Assembly (NCBI GenBank): GCA_035236585.1
Contig: CP141128.1
Location: 36,686,684 to 36,750,683, forward strand
DNA: 64,000 nucleotides
From: Warburgia ugandensis
Taxonomy: Eukaryota; Streptophyta; Magnoliopsida; Canellales; Canellaceae
Direction of reading: 5' to 3'
Shown here: piece by piece, positions 12,272 through 24,639 of the stretch
Numbering within the stretch: position 1 is the first letter of the stretch
Layout: every line of letters starts with the position of its first letter
Program-made: the position numbers and the translations under genes
The notes under the pieces: generated by a model
Told to the model about the DNA's origin: nothing
Seen by the model: the letters and a program-made list of their open reading frames with translations, nothing else
The model's database searches: none

Positions 12272-13660
12272 CTATTCATGGGGAGGCAGATGTCCTTCAT
12301 CATCTTCTTCGGTTGGGGAATTGTAGCTTGCATGTGATTGAGGTATAGTGGGGCTAGGAGTATTATGAGTAGGGGGTGTAGCAACCATCATGAAGCCTCC
12401 CTCTTGCATTTGTCTAAATATATCAAGCCTTACTTTCACAACTAACTCATTATAGGCTACCTCATCATCTTGAACTTTGGGTATACATCCTCTACCAAAG
12501 AATTTAGAAGGAACAATACCATGACCCATGCCCCTAACTCGACTAGGGTGGTCTTCCTTATTGCCCATAGCCTTGTACAAGATGTCTTCCTTGGTAGCAG
12601 TGCTGCTTAAAGTTCCTGTAGTAGAGCTTTCTTGGGTAAGAGTGTCCTACAAAATTTAATAAAAAAGACATGATCATTTGATCTAATTAATTGTAAAAAA
12701 TTTATAGATAGGTGGAACCACTTACTATGTGCAAAGCAATTTGTACAGTAGTTTCATCTGATAACTTTTCACCAGCACAGCCCATTGAATGTGTCATCTT
12801 CTAGAGATTGGAGCGATCAATGAGTTCCGTAGTCCCAACTTTTTTTTGCTGTCAAGCAAAGGCACTATAGTTAGAGAACATGTATATAATTATAGTAGCA
12901 TTAAATCGAATGGGATGAATCATCATAGATGCTTATTTTGCGCTCTTCTAAATGAGCATAGCCCATCCTAGACAGGTGATGTTGCAAATTTGTTTTGTGC
13001 ACCTTTCTTCTCCTTGCACTCTTCACCTGCACATTTTTACATGCGTGATCAAGTACAATAAATTGAACATTACATGTAATTCAAATAATGAAGCATCATT
13101 TCTACACATACCTCAAACTCGGTGGAGGTACGATTTTGTACAAATGCATTCCAAGCCTCCTGGTCAATGACATCAGAGTAAATGGAAGTCATCGTGTACA
13201 GCCTTGATAAACTGCTGACATTTAAAACTATGTAATTACTAACAAGGTAGTTCTTCCATTTTCTCCATTTCTCACCAGTGCCTTATAAAGCATGTGTCTT
13301 CTTGTCATCTGGCACATCAAAGGTAGACTACAAATGGGAGACATCAAATTACAATACTTGAAAATTAAGGAAAGTTATAATGTAAATAATACATGTACTT
13401 AATGTTTACATACCTTCACCATTTCACATATTGAATCTTTGTTTAAGGATGGCACAAGTCTCCACTCTCCAAATGTGATAGGAACCATGATTCTTACTGT
13501 AGAGTAGATGAAACTACTATAAGCAGGGGCACTCTCTCCACTTTCTTGCCCTCTACTATTATATTAGACAGTTTCTTTAATTTCAGTCAATTTTCTCTCG
13601 ATAACCTTTTCCATTATTGTCACCTTCTGCCCTTTCTTTTTGAAGTACTGCTCATGTGAG
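12272..13660 (-). pseudogene. Ptta/En-Spm (transposase_24-type) gene remnant of CACTA-1
   Basis: This is the second gene of a plant CACTA element, of a type whose product is thought to act as a DNA-binding helper of transposition. On the minus strand the readable pieces, in order, are WRLVPSLNKDSICEMVK (about 13410-13470), a W-NYLV-like stretch and YSDVIDQEAWNAF (about 13130-13290), a short piece near 12960-13010, one near 12720-12800, and the C-terminal exon 12272-12580 with MGNKEDHPSRVRGMGHG and PSKFFG. The pieces are separated by AT-rich stretches that could be introns. The closest relative is 31165-32530. The C-terminal exon is open, but the gene lacks an evident intact start and is interrupted by LTR A just past its end, so it is called a remnant. 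Assignment rests on the spaced W and HPSRVRG-type motifs of the family. Confidence 0.75.
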
Positions 13661-14007
13661 CCTCTTGTTTGTGCTCTTCATTGAAGCCATGTTCTTTAGT
13701 TTGATGTTCTCTTGGTTCCATCATTACTATAAGGAAACATTCAATGATATTAGAACAATACTTTTAAATGACCTTTCAATAATTACATGCTAATTAAAAC
13801 CCTCATCTCAATAAAACATGAATAATCATCATCAACAACAAAGGTAAATATTAATTTGTTCTCCAAGGCTATAGATTTGCTTATAACATGTAAGTATCAA
13901 CTTTATCACTAATAAAAAGGCACAATGAAAATTCAAGTGAATTATTTTTCTATCATTTATCATTTACTAATACTCATTTTCATGAGACAAACTCTCTCTC
14001 CCTCCCT
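13661..14007. other. AT-rich spacer inside CACTA-1
   Basis: No gene recognised. It contains a short AACTTTTAAATGACC-like word similar to CACTA subterminal repeats, and a CT-rich patch at 13990-14006. Confidence 0.5.
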
Positions 14008-14840
14008 ATGACAACCCAAATTTTCTTTTAAAACACTGAGTGTCATTTTTCTTGGTGAAATGATAGCTCATTTCTTCCAAAAATTCGACAAAGTGTCCTC
14101 TGTTTTTCTGACATGTGGCATTTAACGCACGTCATTAAGAAATACCTAATAAACATTCATTGACAATTATTTTAAAAACATAATTGAAGACTCTGTCTCC
14201 TTTTCTTGTAAAATTTTGTGCTAATACTCATCCTATAAATTAGTGACCATTAAACTTAATGTGAATAATCATGACAATGATTATAGATGTTGAATTTAAG
14301 TTATCATAGTTGATTGGGCAATCATCATCTTACTTGGTCATGAACTTATAAGAAAACATGTTCATGGACACAAGATATTAGCTACTTGTGGCTATGTTAT
14401 TAGAAAGCTTTCATGCCTCGAAAAGCAATGCATAGGATAGCCCATTTAATTTGTTTGGAAAGAGTTGGGAAGCCTAAGATAACCCATTTAATTTTTTTGG
14501 AAAGAGGGTGGGAATCTTAGGCTTCTGGAGAAAACATAAAAGAATATATTTGTCACTTCAATTCACAACTTCTCAACATGACATGTATTATATTTATTAG
14601 ATGTGTAGTAGTTAAGCCTATAATGATCAATCTTAGGCTCAAAAGGATATATTAATTTGTTGGTGCTACTAACATTGATAGTTAGCTTTTTCTTCATAAA
14701 TTGTCACTATTTAGTAAAAGAAATTCTGGATCAGTGTTTTCATGTTAGATTGTGATTACCCCATACCGCATCCTAATTACCCTATCCATACCACATACTA
14801 ATTACATTGAATAACACTGATCTAGCATGAAAAAGTAAAT
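14008..14840 (-). mobile_element. Possible decayed LTR fragment inside CACTA-1
   Basis: TATGACAACCCAAATTTTC at 14008, followed within 60 bp by CACTGAGTGTC, resembles the 3' LTR ends of G2 (36814) and other gypsy LTRs read on the minus strand. The right boundary is not evident and 14840 is only a guess. No duplication or second LTR was found. Confidence 0.3.
14436..14523. repeat. Two-copy tandem repeat, about 42 bp
   Basis: GATAGCCCATTTAATTTG and GATAACCCATTTAATTTT start 42 bp apart. Each is followed by a TTGGAAAGAG stretch. Confidence 0.75.
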
Positions 14841-14914
14841 CTTGAAATGAGTTTAATAGATTTTACCTCCTGCATGAGTCACCATGGTTTTCTCCCTTTG
14901 GTTTTCTCTGGCAT

Positions 14915-15270
14915 GCATGCAGTTCGGGTCCCACTGGCTCCCACCCTTTCCTCTCTCTTCTTCTTCCCACTCTTCTCCGACGTGGGTGCAATATGTAGAT
15001 TGGGTCCCACCCTCCCCTTCTCTCTTCTTCAGCATGGGTGGTTCTCCAACTTGCAGATCGCCTCCAACACTCTTCTCTCCTTTCTCCTCTCCTTCTCTCT
15101 TATCCTCTCTTTCCTCTCTTCTTCAGTGTGGGTGTGGCATGCAAATGAGCTCCCACCCTCTCCTTCTCTCTTCTCCAACGTGGGTGTGGCGTCCAGATCG
15201 GCTGCCACCCGCTCCTTTCTCCTCTCCTTCTCTCTTCTCTTCTTTTCTCTCCCTTCCCTTCTTCTCCCAT
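14915..15270. repeat. CT-rich minisatellite in CACTA-1
   Basis: About five units of variable length (roughly 50-95 bp) share a GCAGATCGGCTCCCACC-like head, a run of CTCTCCTTCTCTCTTCTCC, and a GTGGGTGTGG tail. Both strands stay open over much of it only because the composition lacks stop codons. The plus frame reads as a Leu/Ser/Phe-rich low-complexity peptide. Confidence 0.75.
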
Positions 15271-15354
15271 GTTTTCTCCCTCTTGTCGGGTTGCTATGTA
15301 GGTGGAAAAAGAGATGCATATTTCTCTATGTAAGGCGTGCATGTGAAGGTCAAA

Positions 15355-15460
15355 ATTTGTACTTTTAAAGTTGCTTACTTATAAACAACTTTAAAAGTAT
15401 TGATTTTTCAAGTCATTTACTTATAAATGACTTTAAAAATGTACAATTTTTAAATTTTTT
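15355..15460. repeat. CACTA subterminal-type inverted repeats
   Basis: Alternating copies of AACTTTAAAAGT- and ATGACTTTAAAAATG-like words occur in both orientations, including ACTTTTAAAGTTGCTTACTT and its near-complement. Similar words occur at 23735-23870 and 24640-24920. Confidence 0.65.
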
Positions 15461-15559
15461 AAATTTAATTTAAACCTCTTTTGTTAACTAGTACATACTC
15501 CACAATATCTAACAATAAGTAACATAAGCAATTAATGAAACAAAATTTTAATGGTAGTG

Positions 15560-15830
15560 AGTTCAGGAATCAAGGGTTAGTTTAATTAAGGGTCCTAGGG
15601 TTCAAGTGTTCAGGAAACAACATAGGGTTAATTAGGTTAACGGCTTAGGGTTCAAGGTACTTACATATGTAACTGTTCAGAGTTTAGGGGTTCAAAAGTA
15701 CTCAGTAAACAAGTTTGAGGGTAAGGAGTTAAGGGCTCAGGGGCAAGGTTCAATGTTAGAGTTTAAGGGCTTAGGGTTAAGGTCAGTATTAGGGGCTCAG
15801 GTTAATGAGGGTTAGGGTTCATGCATGGTT
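15560..15830 (+). repeat. Degenerate telomere-like TTAGGG tract
   Basis: Many imperfect copies of TTAGGGTTCA/AGGGGTTCA occur in about 270 bp (for example CTTAGGGTTCAAGG and GAGGGTTAGGGTTC). The plant telomere unit is TTTAGGG, so this resembles a degraded interstitial tract or an AGGGTTCA-type simple repeat. It directly precedes the readable part of element F. Confidence 0.55.
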
Positions 15831-15899
15831 GATCTACACTTAATTAATTAATAGGAAGGAGGAAGAACATAAAGAAGATCAAGTTCCTTAAAGCCTAGG

Positions 15900-18800
15900 A
15901 CGCATATTTGCCATTACTTCGGGACAGGCTCAGGCATCTAACGTAGTAGTAGAAGGTACATTTCATATCTTTGATAGACCTACCAAAGTATTATTTGATA
16001 CTGGTTCTACTCATTCTTTTATATCATGCAAGTGTGCTTCTTGTTTTGATAATATAGGTCAAGACTTAGATTTCTCCTTAGAAGTTATGACACCCATATG
16101 CAAGTCAATTTCCACATAAACATACTTCTAGGATGTTTCAATTGTAATTGAGGGCAAATAGATGAATGTAGACTTAATCCACCTAGATATGATACACTTT
16201 GACATCATAATTGGGATGGATTGGTTAGCCTCACATCATGCAATAGTTGATTGTCGAAGGAAGAGGATTATTTTTAACCTTCTTGGAGGAGAAGTTGTTT
16301 CCTTGCAAGGGAGAAGAGATTATTTAGGAGCATGTGTTATTTTTGCAATAAAAGTGGCAAAACACATTGCTGAAAGATGTCAATTCTTTTTGGCTAAAAT
16401 AGAAGCAACTGAGGTCACAAAGCCCAAGTTAGATGAGGTGGTTGTGGCTCATGAATTTTCCGATGTGTTCCCGAAGACATACCATCATTACCACCAAAAA
16501 GGGAGATAGATTTTACTATTGACTTGATACTTGGCACAACCCCTATATCAAAAGCACCACACTGGATGGCTCCAGCAGAGTTAAATGAGATGAAGACCTA
16601 GTTATAAGAGTTGCTAGACAAAGGATTCATTAGACCCAATGTATCTCATTGGGGAGTGCTAGTCCTTTTTGTTAAGAAAAAGGATGGATCAATGAGACTC
16701 CACATTGATTATTGAATGTTGAATAGGGTCATAGTAAAAAAAAAAATCCTTTACCTCATATTGATGAGCTATTTGATCAACTCCAATCAACTTATGTCTT
16801 TTCTAAGATCGATTTACGATCTGGATATCACCAACTTAGAGTCAGGGAGGAAGATATACCAAAAACAACATTTAGAACCATATACGGACACCATGAGTTT
16901 AGAGTGATGTCCTTTGGACTAACTAACGCACCAGCCACATTTATGGATCTTATGAACCAAGTATTCAAAGCCTATTTAAACAAATTTGTTATAGTATTTG
17001 TGGATAATATTTTGATCTACTTAGAAAATCTTGAGGACCATATGGAACATTTACAAGTAGTACTAAATACACTTAGAACACACAAATTGTATGCAAAGTT
17101 TAATAAGTGTGAATTTTGGTTGGAAGAAGTGAATTTTCTGGGTCATGTTATTTCTAAAAATGGCATTGCAGTTGACCCAGCAAAAGTTGAAGTTGTGGAA
17201 AAATGGAGTACACCTAAGACAGTGATAGAAATAAGGAGTTTTCTATGGCTTATGGGATATTACTGCAGATTTATTGAAGGATTTTCACGCATTACCTTAC
17301 CCCTAACCAAATTAACAAGAAAAGATAGAAAGTTTGAGTGGGATGAGGCATGCGAAGAGAGTTTTCAAGAATTAGAAAGGAAGCTAATGGACTGCACTAG
17401 TACTTACTCTACCATCTGGAAGTGGAGGATTTGAGATCTATAGTGATGCTTCTGGAAAAGGACTAGGTTGTGTGCTTATGCAAAATGAAAAGTAATTGCC
17501 TATGCCTATCAACAATTGAAAAAGCACGAGGTCAATTATCCTACCCATGATTTGGAGCTTGCTACAATAGTCTTTGCCTTAAAAATCTGGAAACAATATC
17601 TGTATGGAGAAAATTTGAAGTTTTCACAAAGCACAAAAGTCTTAAGTACATCTTTTCACAACGAGACTCGAACTTGCGACAGAGGACATGGATGGAGTAT
17701 TTGAAGGATTATGACTTTTCCATTCCATACCATCCATGGAAGGTTAATGTAGCAGAAGATGCCTTAAGTAGAAAGGCACAAGGAATGTGTGCAAGTTCAC
17801 TTTCAAAAAGAATGTAGAGGTAATAGAATGTAGACCCAAAATAGGTCATGGGAGATCCTTTATAGGAAATTTGACTATGAGATCCACTATCAATGAGAAA
17901 GTTAGGCAGATGCAAAGGGATGACGCTAAAATATAAGCATTAGTTTGAAAACTAGGATTCATCAAGGAGACAGATGATAGTGTTCGCATGCGAGGAAGAT
18001 TAGTAGTGCCAGCCAATGATGAAATAAGGCAAGAAATTTTGAAAGAGGATCATCAATCTATGTACACTGTTCATCCTGGTGGACCAAAGATGTATCAAGA
18101 CTTGAAGAGACACTTCTGGTGGAATGGTATGAAAAGGGTTGTAGGAGAATTTGTAGCACGATGCATGACTTGTCAACAAGTTAAGGTTGAACACCAGAGA
18201 CTGGTAGGATTGTTACAACCACTCGAGCTACCAGAATGGAAGTGGGACCATATTATGATGGACTTCATATTAGGACTACCTAAGACATCTAAGGGACATG
18301 ATATGATATGGGTAATCATTGATCGACTAACCAAAATGGTGCATTTTCTTCCAATCCAAAAAAATTAATCCATTGATAGCCTGTCTCAATTGTATATTAA
18401 GGAAGTGGTAAGTTTGTATGGGATACCACTCATCATTATTTCCAATAGAGACAGTTGTTTTACCTCACAATTATGGAAGTCGGTGCAGAAGTCATTACGA
18501 TCTTCATTAAATTTCAGCACTGCTTTTCATCCTCAAACTGAAGGCCAATCTGAATATACGATTCAAACATTGGCAGATATGCTAAGGGCATGTGCCATAG
18601 ACTAGAAAGAGAATTGGGATGAGAGTTTACCCTTAGTTGTACTTGCATATAAAATAGTTTCCATTCAAGCACCAGTATGGCTCCGTACGAAGCGCTTTAT
18701 GGAAGACCTTATTGTTCACTCATGTGCTGGAATGAGGTGGGTGAAAATAGAATTATGTAGTCAGAGTTAGTAGAATATTATGCAAATAAGGTGAAGCTTA

Positions 18801-19290
18801 TTAGAAAATGACTTCTCTTAGCTCAGAGTCGACATAAGAGTTATGCCACTAAACGACGAAGGCAGTTGAAATTTGAAGTTGGAGATCATGTTTTCTTAAA
18901 GATATCTTTGACTAAGGGCATTATGAGGTTTGGTGTGAAAGGAAAACTTAGTCCTCGATTTATTGGACCATTCAAAATCCTAGACAGGATTAGGACGACT
19001 GCTTATAGGATAGCACTACCACCACAGTTATCAAAAGTTCACAATGTTTTTCATATATCCATGCTGAGAAAGTATATTCCTGATCACACATATGTACTTG
19101 AGCAGGTACCAATCAAGCTACAACCAAACTTGACCTTAGAAACAAAACCAGTACAAATTCTGGATAAGAAGTTACGAAGTTAAGAAATTTCATTAGTTAG
19201 AGTTCTATGGAGGAATGCATCTATTGAAGAGGATACCTGGGAAGTGGAATTCGAAATGAGGGACAAATACCCTGAAATCTTTATGAGTAA
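15900..19290 (+). pseudogene. Fossil pol region of element F
   Basis: The domains seen are a protease with DTGSTHSF (about 15995-16020), a segment with IIIGMDWL and HHAIVDC (16200-16255), an RT core with [10 protein letters not shown] and the FLGHVI and VDPAKVE words (16904-17190), RNase H with [14 protein letters not shown] (about 17550), integrase HPGGPKMYQ and HFWW near 18085-18125, a CMTCQQVK zinc ligand pair (about 18163), the core word GHDMIWVIIDRLTK (18295-18335), and GPFKILDRI with KVHNVFHISMLRKY (18966-19075). The order PR-RT-RH-INT is that of Ty3/gypsy elements. The region is broken in several places and is recorded as a fossil. Confidence 0.9.
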
Positions 19291-19833
19291 TGAATTGTAG
19301 AATTTCGAGAATGAAATTCTTTGAAGGGGATAATGATGTAATGACTCAAAATTTAAGATATTCATGTCAAATAATAGTAACACTCTTTCAATCACAATCA
19401 ATCATAGTGTTTGTAATTTACAAAATTTTTTATATCTTATCTATTTGGAAAATAATTATATTGGATAGGTGGATAAATGTTCTATTTTATTTAAAATATG
19501 TAAAGGGAGAATTTGTTGAGAATATTTCCATAAATTCTACACAAGAAATGGAATTGAATGCCTTAAAGAACACTAAAAAAAAGCATTCGTATGAAAAAGT
19601 TATGAGAGTTAGAAGATGAAGGGTATTTCGATCAATAAAAGTAAAAAAGATGCACGGGGCAGATTTATTAATAGTACCCCCTTCCGACTCTATGTCATTC
19701 TCCTCCCCAACACCACGTCAACATTGCGTCATCACCACATTAGCGCCGAAAACTATGTCGGTGTTGTAGAAGACAGTGGGTGGTAACCACTATTTGCGGT
19801 GGCGGCACTGCCAAAAAAGGCAGTGCACCACCT

Positions 19834-19840
19834 TATAAAT
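19834..19840 (+). promoter_or_regulatory. TATA box of LTR F
   Basis: TATAAAT is followed by a CT-rich stretch (CCCCCTCTCCTCTTCC), about 497 bp after the LTR start. The offset is similar to that in LTRs B, C and G. Confidence 0.6.
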
Positions 19841-21039
19841 CCCCCTCTCCTCTTCCCCATCGCACCTCAGATCCATTCCCAATGTTTTCCTCTTCCATTG
19901 GCCACTGTTCTCCATTTTTTTAGTGACTATAACTACGGTTACTGTTTGGCCCTACGATAGTTGTCTGAGCAGTGGTGGATTAAAGATCAGACATCGCCAC
20001 TAGATTCCTCATGAGAAGACGATCAAAACCCCTCCATCTATTTCACAATCAGAGCAGATTTTATCGACTATCAAATTTTTTCGATGATAGTCCGACGGGA
20101 AAATCTACATTTACTAACATCAAATGACCACAAAACAATGCCAAACTTCATAGGAGTGAAGGTAAGAGCCTGATCTACAAACCCTTTTAATTAAGATTCA
20201 ATCTGACCTAGAAAACATCACTTACGACTCTCACTTTGGTCACCTTCTCCAATGACGACAAGTCATCACCAGTAACCCTGTTTGGATCCAGAATTTCAAT
20301 GTAGACAGTTAAACAGGCATGAAACACAAAATTTCTAATTCCAAGAGCTATAGAAGCTTGATTAATGATCTGAAAGGTTCATCAGAATCGTATTGATGAA
20401 GTAGACCTAATTATGAAATAAAATCTACGATCAAAGCATTATTTTATCTATTTGTGGCCTAAAAGCCCTAGGAATCTCATAGATCTGCTAGATCAAAGAT
20501 GGTTTGAACCTAATAAGTGATCTATTGGACAACTTAGAAGCTTTAGATATCCAATTCAACTTTGAATTAAGGATGATCACCCTTGGATCATAGATCCAAT
20601 CCTTATGGATGGGATTGGAGTCTAAATAGATGATCTAGGCCAGTAAGCTATGAACTTAATTAATGATCGAGAAATAATAGTTAGATTCTTATGTACAGAA
20701 TACCATAAAGACGTTGAAGAAGATCCAAGATTTTAACTAAAGGAGGACACGAATTAAGTGACATCTTTCGAGGTAGGTAGTTTGATACTACTAAGTTTTC
20801 AAATGCATTCCAAACTCTAATAGATTTACTTGACTCTATTACCGTGTTTAGTATGCTTTTAGAGATATGATATTCTTATAATGAGCATGCGGAATTATCT
20901 TCATGTGTTATGGGCTTGAATAAGATTGCTTGTATTGAACAGATTTTATGTATGCATTGCTCGCATATTTTGAAACTAATTGCATGAATTGCATGATTTA
21001 CAATGATTGAGATTTGGATTATATGTATATATATCTTTT

Positions 21040-21250
21040 TCGGGCTAATGAGCCTAGTGGGCACTATGCTGAGAGGTTGTTTATGTATGGGGTTGGCCTC
21101 TCGGCCTCTAACCCCAAAGGTGGTAGTTATCACTGCCCAAAGCGGCATTGTATCTTCCTCGACTGCTGTGGTAAATAGGGACGACCATTGAAGGTGTTCA
21201 CGGCACCCTCTTCGAGGACATATCCATAGTTTCCATGGAGTCTATGGTGG
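21040..21250 (+). repeat. Shared LTR block in F
   Basis: It holds GGGCACTATGCTGAGAGG, TTGGCCTCTCGGCCTCT and ACTGCCCAAAGCGGC in order, a diverged form of the block in G1 at 6780-7040. Confidence 0.65.
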
Positions 21251-22274
21251 GCTAGTCTCTAGATATCAAAGACGCATGATTTCAGAATAGGTTCTGATCA
21301 TGAGCATAGTTGCCCCTATGATTTCAATTTTGATATCCATATGCATATTGCATTGAGATGGTCATAGAGGAGTACTCGTGATCAATCAGCTTGATGTGTT
21401 AGCCAACCTATTAGCTTGATATGTTTGCTGACCCATCGGCTTGATGTGTTCGTCGAGATATACATATGCATGATATCTATCTTAGGGTTAAAATTTTATC
21501 ATTTGATTTGATCGATTACTACTTTAAGATTTTTAGTAATTATTACTATTGTACAAATTATTGATTTTGAGTAGTTGGCTTGATGTGTTTACTAAAAATT
21601 CTAATGCATGGATTGATTGACTTCAATTGTTTTCGTAATGTTTATATAGCTAATTAATGGATTTTATAAAAGTTCCATGGTTTGGAAATGTGTAAATGAG
21701 TTTTATAATTTAAGCATAAATATTCATGGTTACACAAAATAGAATTGCATGATCTTCTTACTTTTCTTAAAATTATGCCTCTTGCATGCCATGTTTTCAA
21801 ATTAGTAGTATCAAGTCTCATATTGAGTATGATGAATACTCAACTAAATTCATTATTTTTTAGATTAGACAAAGTACGATTAGAAGGAGATTCAAAGAGT
21901 ATTAGTACTATAGTCAAGTGAGCGAAGGTAAGGCTAAGTGAGGATATAATTGTACCAGATTTCATATTGAGTGATCCGTTTAGTATTTGATGTAAAATTG
22001 GTTGTAAGTCATTATTTATAACTTGGACTGTGACTAACAATCTTGGAAATGGTAATTATTCATTTTTATATTTTGTCCAAAAGTTTCCATGCATGATTCA
22101 TTATCTATTCATTGAGATTAATTAATGATGCTCGGAGTTTTCGTGAAAAAGTTTCAAATAAAAGAAAATTTTCACTGCATTCATTTTGAAAAATTGTTTT
22201 AAAAATAGAGATCAATCTCGCAAGTGAAAGCTTGTTATTTTAAAATTGCATTATAAAAACTTGGGTCGTCACAA

Positions 22275-23330
22275 TAACAAACTAATATAACGGGCCAACA
22301 ATTATACTTGCTACTCATAGAACCATGAGTATTAATCCCATCTATAGATAATGCTAACCATAGGTTTCTAGGTTCTTCACCAAAATTAGACCACTTGAAG
22401 TCTACAAGTTTCCTTGCTAGGCTATCTGTTGGATGGCATGAAAAGCTACCAACTACTGTGTCATTGGCATGCCACACCAAATTCTTCACTGTTTTTGTTA
22501 TATGAAACATTCTTTTGAACCTTGGAATAGTGGGGAAGTACCATAGAACCTTTGCAGGAATGCTTGTAAATGTCTCACTTGAATTCTTCTTTGACTTCCA
22601 CCTTGGCTGTCCACAAGTTGGGCATGTAGTTTTATCCTTATGCTCCTTCCTATACAAGATGCAATCATTGGGACATGCATGTATCTTCTCATATTTCAAT
22701 CCTAGTGCAGCCATGGTTTTCTTTGCCTCCCATGTGGACCTTGCCAATTTATTATCCTTCGGTAGCATCTTACCCAATACTTTTAAGACTTCTATAAAAC
22801 CTTGACCTAAAAAACCAAATCTTGATTTCACGTTGTAAAGTTCTACCATTGCAAACAGCTTGGTATAATCTTTACACTCAGGGTACAACAGCTAATCGGT
22901 TTCCTCTAATGTAGCATGAAATTTTTCAAGATCATCTTGGAAGTCATCATATGCATCTCAAAACATTGGTATAGGTATACTACTATCTCCAACACTTTCC
23001 ATAGTGTGTTGATCATATATTCTAGGCCTTGTCGAGGGATGTAGAAGTTCTTCTCCATGCTAGATCCATGGGTGATAGCTTTCATCAATTCCATTAAAGC
23101 ACAAGTGTTCTCTCAACACCTCTACAGTTACCTTTTTCAAGTTTCCACATTCTGAGCATGGACAACAAATGCGATTATGATCAACACTTGCCCTAAGTGA
23201 AAGTCTATGAAGTTTTTTGTACCCTCATCATATTCTTTCGATGTTCTTGTCATAGACATCTAAGCATATTTGTCCATTATCATAACAAATCAAACCAAAT
23301 TTGCATGGAGACTTGTAAGACATGAAAAGA
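22275..23330 (-). pseudogene. TNP2-type (transposase_21) CACTA transposase remnant
   Basis: This is the catalytic-type transposase gene of a plant CACTA element. On the minus strand the N-terminal transposase-associated region comes first (about 22990-23180, with CPCSECGNLKKVTVE and HLCFNGIDESYHPW followed by HGEE). The transposase_21 region follows (22275-22890, with YPECKDYTKLFAMVELYN, CPNDCILYRKEH, CPTCGQPRWK and LALSIDGINTHGSMSSKYN, then WPVIL). In-frame stops are visible at 23060-23062, 22958-22960 and 22892-22894 (plus-strand positions), so it is a pseudogene. The C-terminal part after WPVIL is missing because element F inserted at 22274. The readable half is about 350 codons, against 700 or more for a usual TNP2. 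The AT-rich 5' flank to 24600 probably holds untranslated or intron sequence. Confidence 0.88.
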
Positions 23331-24639
23331 TTAGGTTATGCATTTTACCAAACATTAAATATACATGAATTAGAAACATTTAAAATAACTATATATATTT
23401 CATGCATGGAAACTTTCAAATAACAACAAAATAAAAGAAAATGATGACATATAATTCAAGAATGAAATCAACTTTCCAAAGAACAATTTCTAACCAACAG
23501 CTTTGTAAAAATTATTCAAATATGCATAATACATATGAGACAAACATAGAGATACTAACCAACACTCAAAAATCAATACTCACCAGGAATTTGTGAATGT
23601 AATTCCAATTCATAGATGGGATTTGGTTCAGAGTAGAGAAACAGAAGTCTAGTTTACTTTTTGCATACAAATAATAAACATAGAGTGAAAAGGCATGTTA
23701 GAAGTTGACAAAATAATTCTTAAAATGGATGTCCAATTGAAGTTGTTTGAATATAAATGACTTTAAATGTCCATATTTTTAAAGTCATTGTCTTTAAATG
23801 ACTTTAAAAGTATGTACTTTTAAAATCATTTATTTCAAACAACTTTAAATGTTCATAATATTTATTTTTTTATTTACCATTTTTGCTTTCCACACTAACA
23901 TAAATACATACTGATACTAATTTTACAAACACAATCACATATATTACATATATATAAACAAACACATCAATAAGGAAATTAAATTATTTTTTGATTACAT
24001 CCAATGTTACATATATATATATATATATCAAAATATTACATATTATTAGATCTTGTTAGCCAAGATCAAACAAAGAATATGCTATTTCATCAAAATTTGC
24101 CCAAGTGTTTAGTTGACACCACTCTTCTTCAAAATAGGCCAAAAGTTGATGTTATAACCACCCTCTTCATTGAACCCTAATGTTGGGTGAGAACCACAAA
24201 TCTTATTGTTCTCCCTTTCTTCAACAGTAGGCTTATGAGAGAAGAAGTTGTCATTTTTAATGAAATCATCCGATTCTAGAGAAATCAGAATGATCAAACA
24301 AATTCTTTAACTCCATGATATGTAGAGAGAAAACCCACATGATCTGTAGAATAAAAACAAAGAAAAGTTAGTTACAAGAAAAGAAATATTCATGTGATTT
24401 AAAAGAAGTTGTGGTTTACTTACAATTTTTCCCATTACACCAACAGTCAAAATATAAAAGTAAAAGGGAAAAGGGAAAAAGTAAGATGCATAAGGACTAA
24501 AGATGAATTCATCATGGCAAAACCTTAAGACGAAGAGGATAATGGAAAAAATGTTATTTCGATGACACCCTTTTTGAATCGTATCCACAATTGACCGTGG
24601 AGACTGTGGTGGTTGGTCTCTAGATACAGGATTTATCTA
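23331..24639. other. 5' non-coding part of CACTA-1
   Basis: AT-rich, with no gene recognised. It is colinear with 55895-57000 in the displaced CACTA fragment (for example ATGAAAAGATTAGGTTA at 23322 and 55928, and TTCAGTTGACACCACTCT or its match in both). It includes a (TA)n run at 24011-24029 and inverted AACTTTAAA/TTTAAAGT words at 23735-23870. Confidence 0.65.

Larger units (their letters stand above)
15880..22273 (+). mobile_element. Element F: Ty3/gypsy (chromovirus, Tekay/Del-like), broken
   Basis: The recognisable parts on the plus strand are, in order, protease (about 15900-16260), reverse transcriptase (16430-17170), RNase H (about 17340-17620), integrase with zinc-binding and core domains (18030-18620) and C-terminal domain with chromodomain-like tail (18860-19290), a polypurine tract near 19320-19336, and one LTR (19337-22273). 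No gag and no 5' LTR were recognised, and the left edge is only approximate. The coding part carries multiple breaks and cannot be active. It sits inside CACTA-1, whose TNP2 remnant resumes at 22274. Confidence 0.88.
19337..22273 (+). repeat. 3' LTR of element F (2.9 kb)
   Basis: It begins TGTAATGACTC just after the purine-rich TTGAAGGGGATAATGA and ends GGGTCGTCACA at 22273, where CACTA TNP2 sequence resumes. TATAAAT lies at 19834. The shared LTR block is near 21040-21250 and a weak GAGTAT...ATACTC palindrome is at 21825-21842. The termini match the style of G1 and G2, but the body is a different family. Confidence 0.85.

Noticed and set aside
14847-15368. 173-residue hydrophobic plus frame that could pass for a membrane protein
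   Set aside because: It follows a pyrimidine-rich minisatellite, and overlapping frames on both strands are open for the same reason.
22515-22805. 96-residue plus frame
   Set aside because: It is the antisense shadow of the TNP2 transposase remnant on the minus strand.
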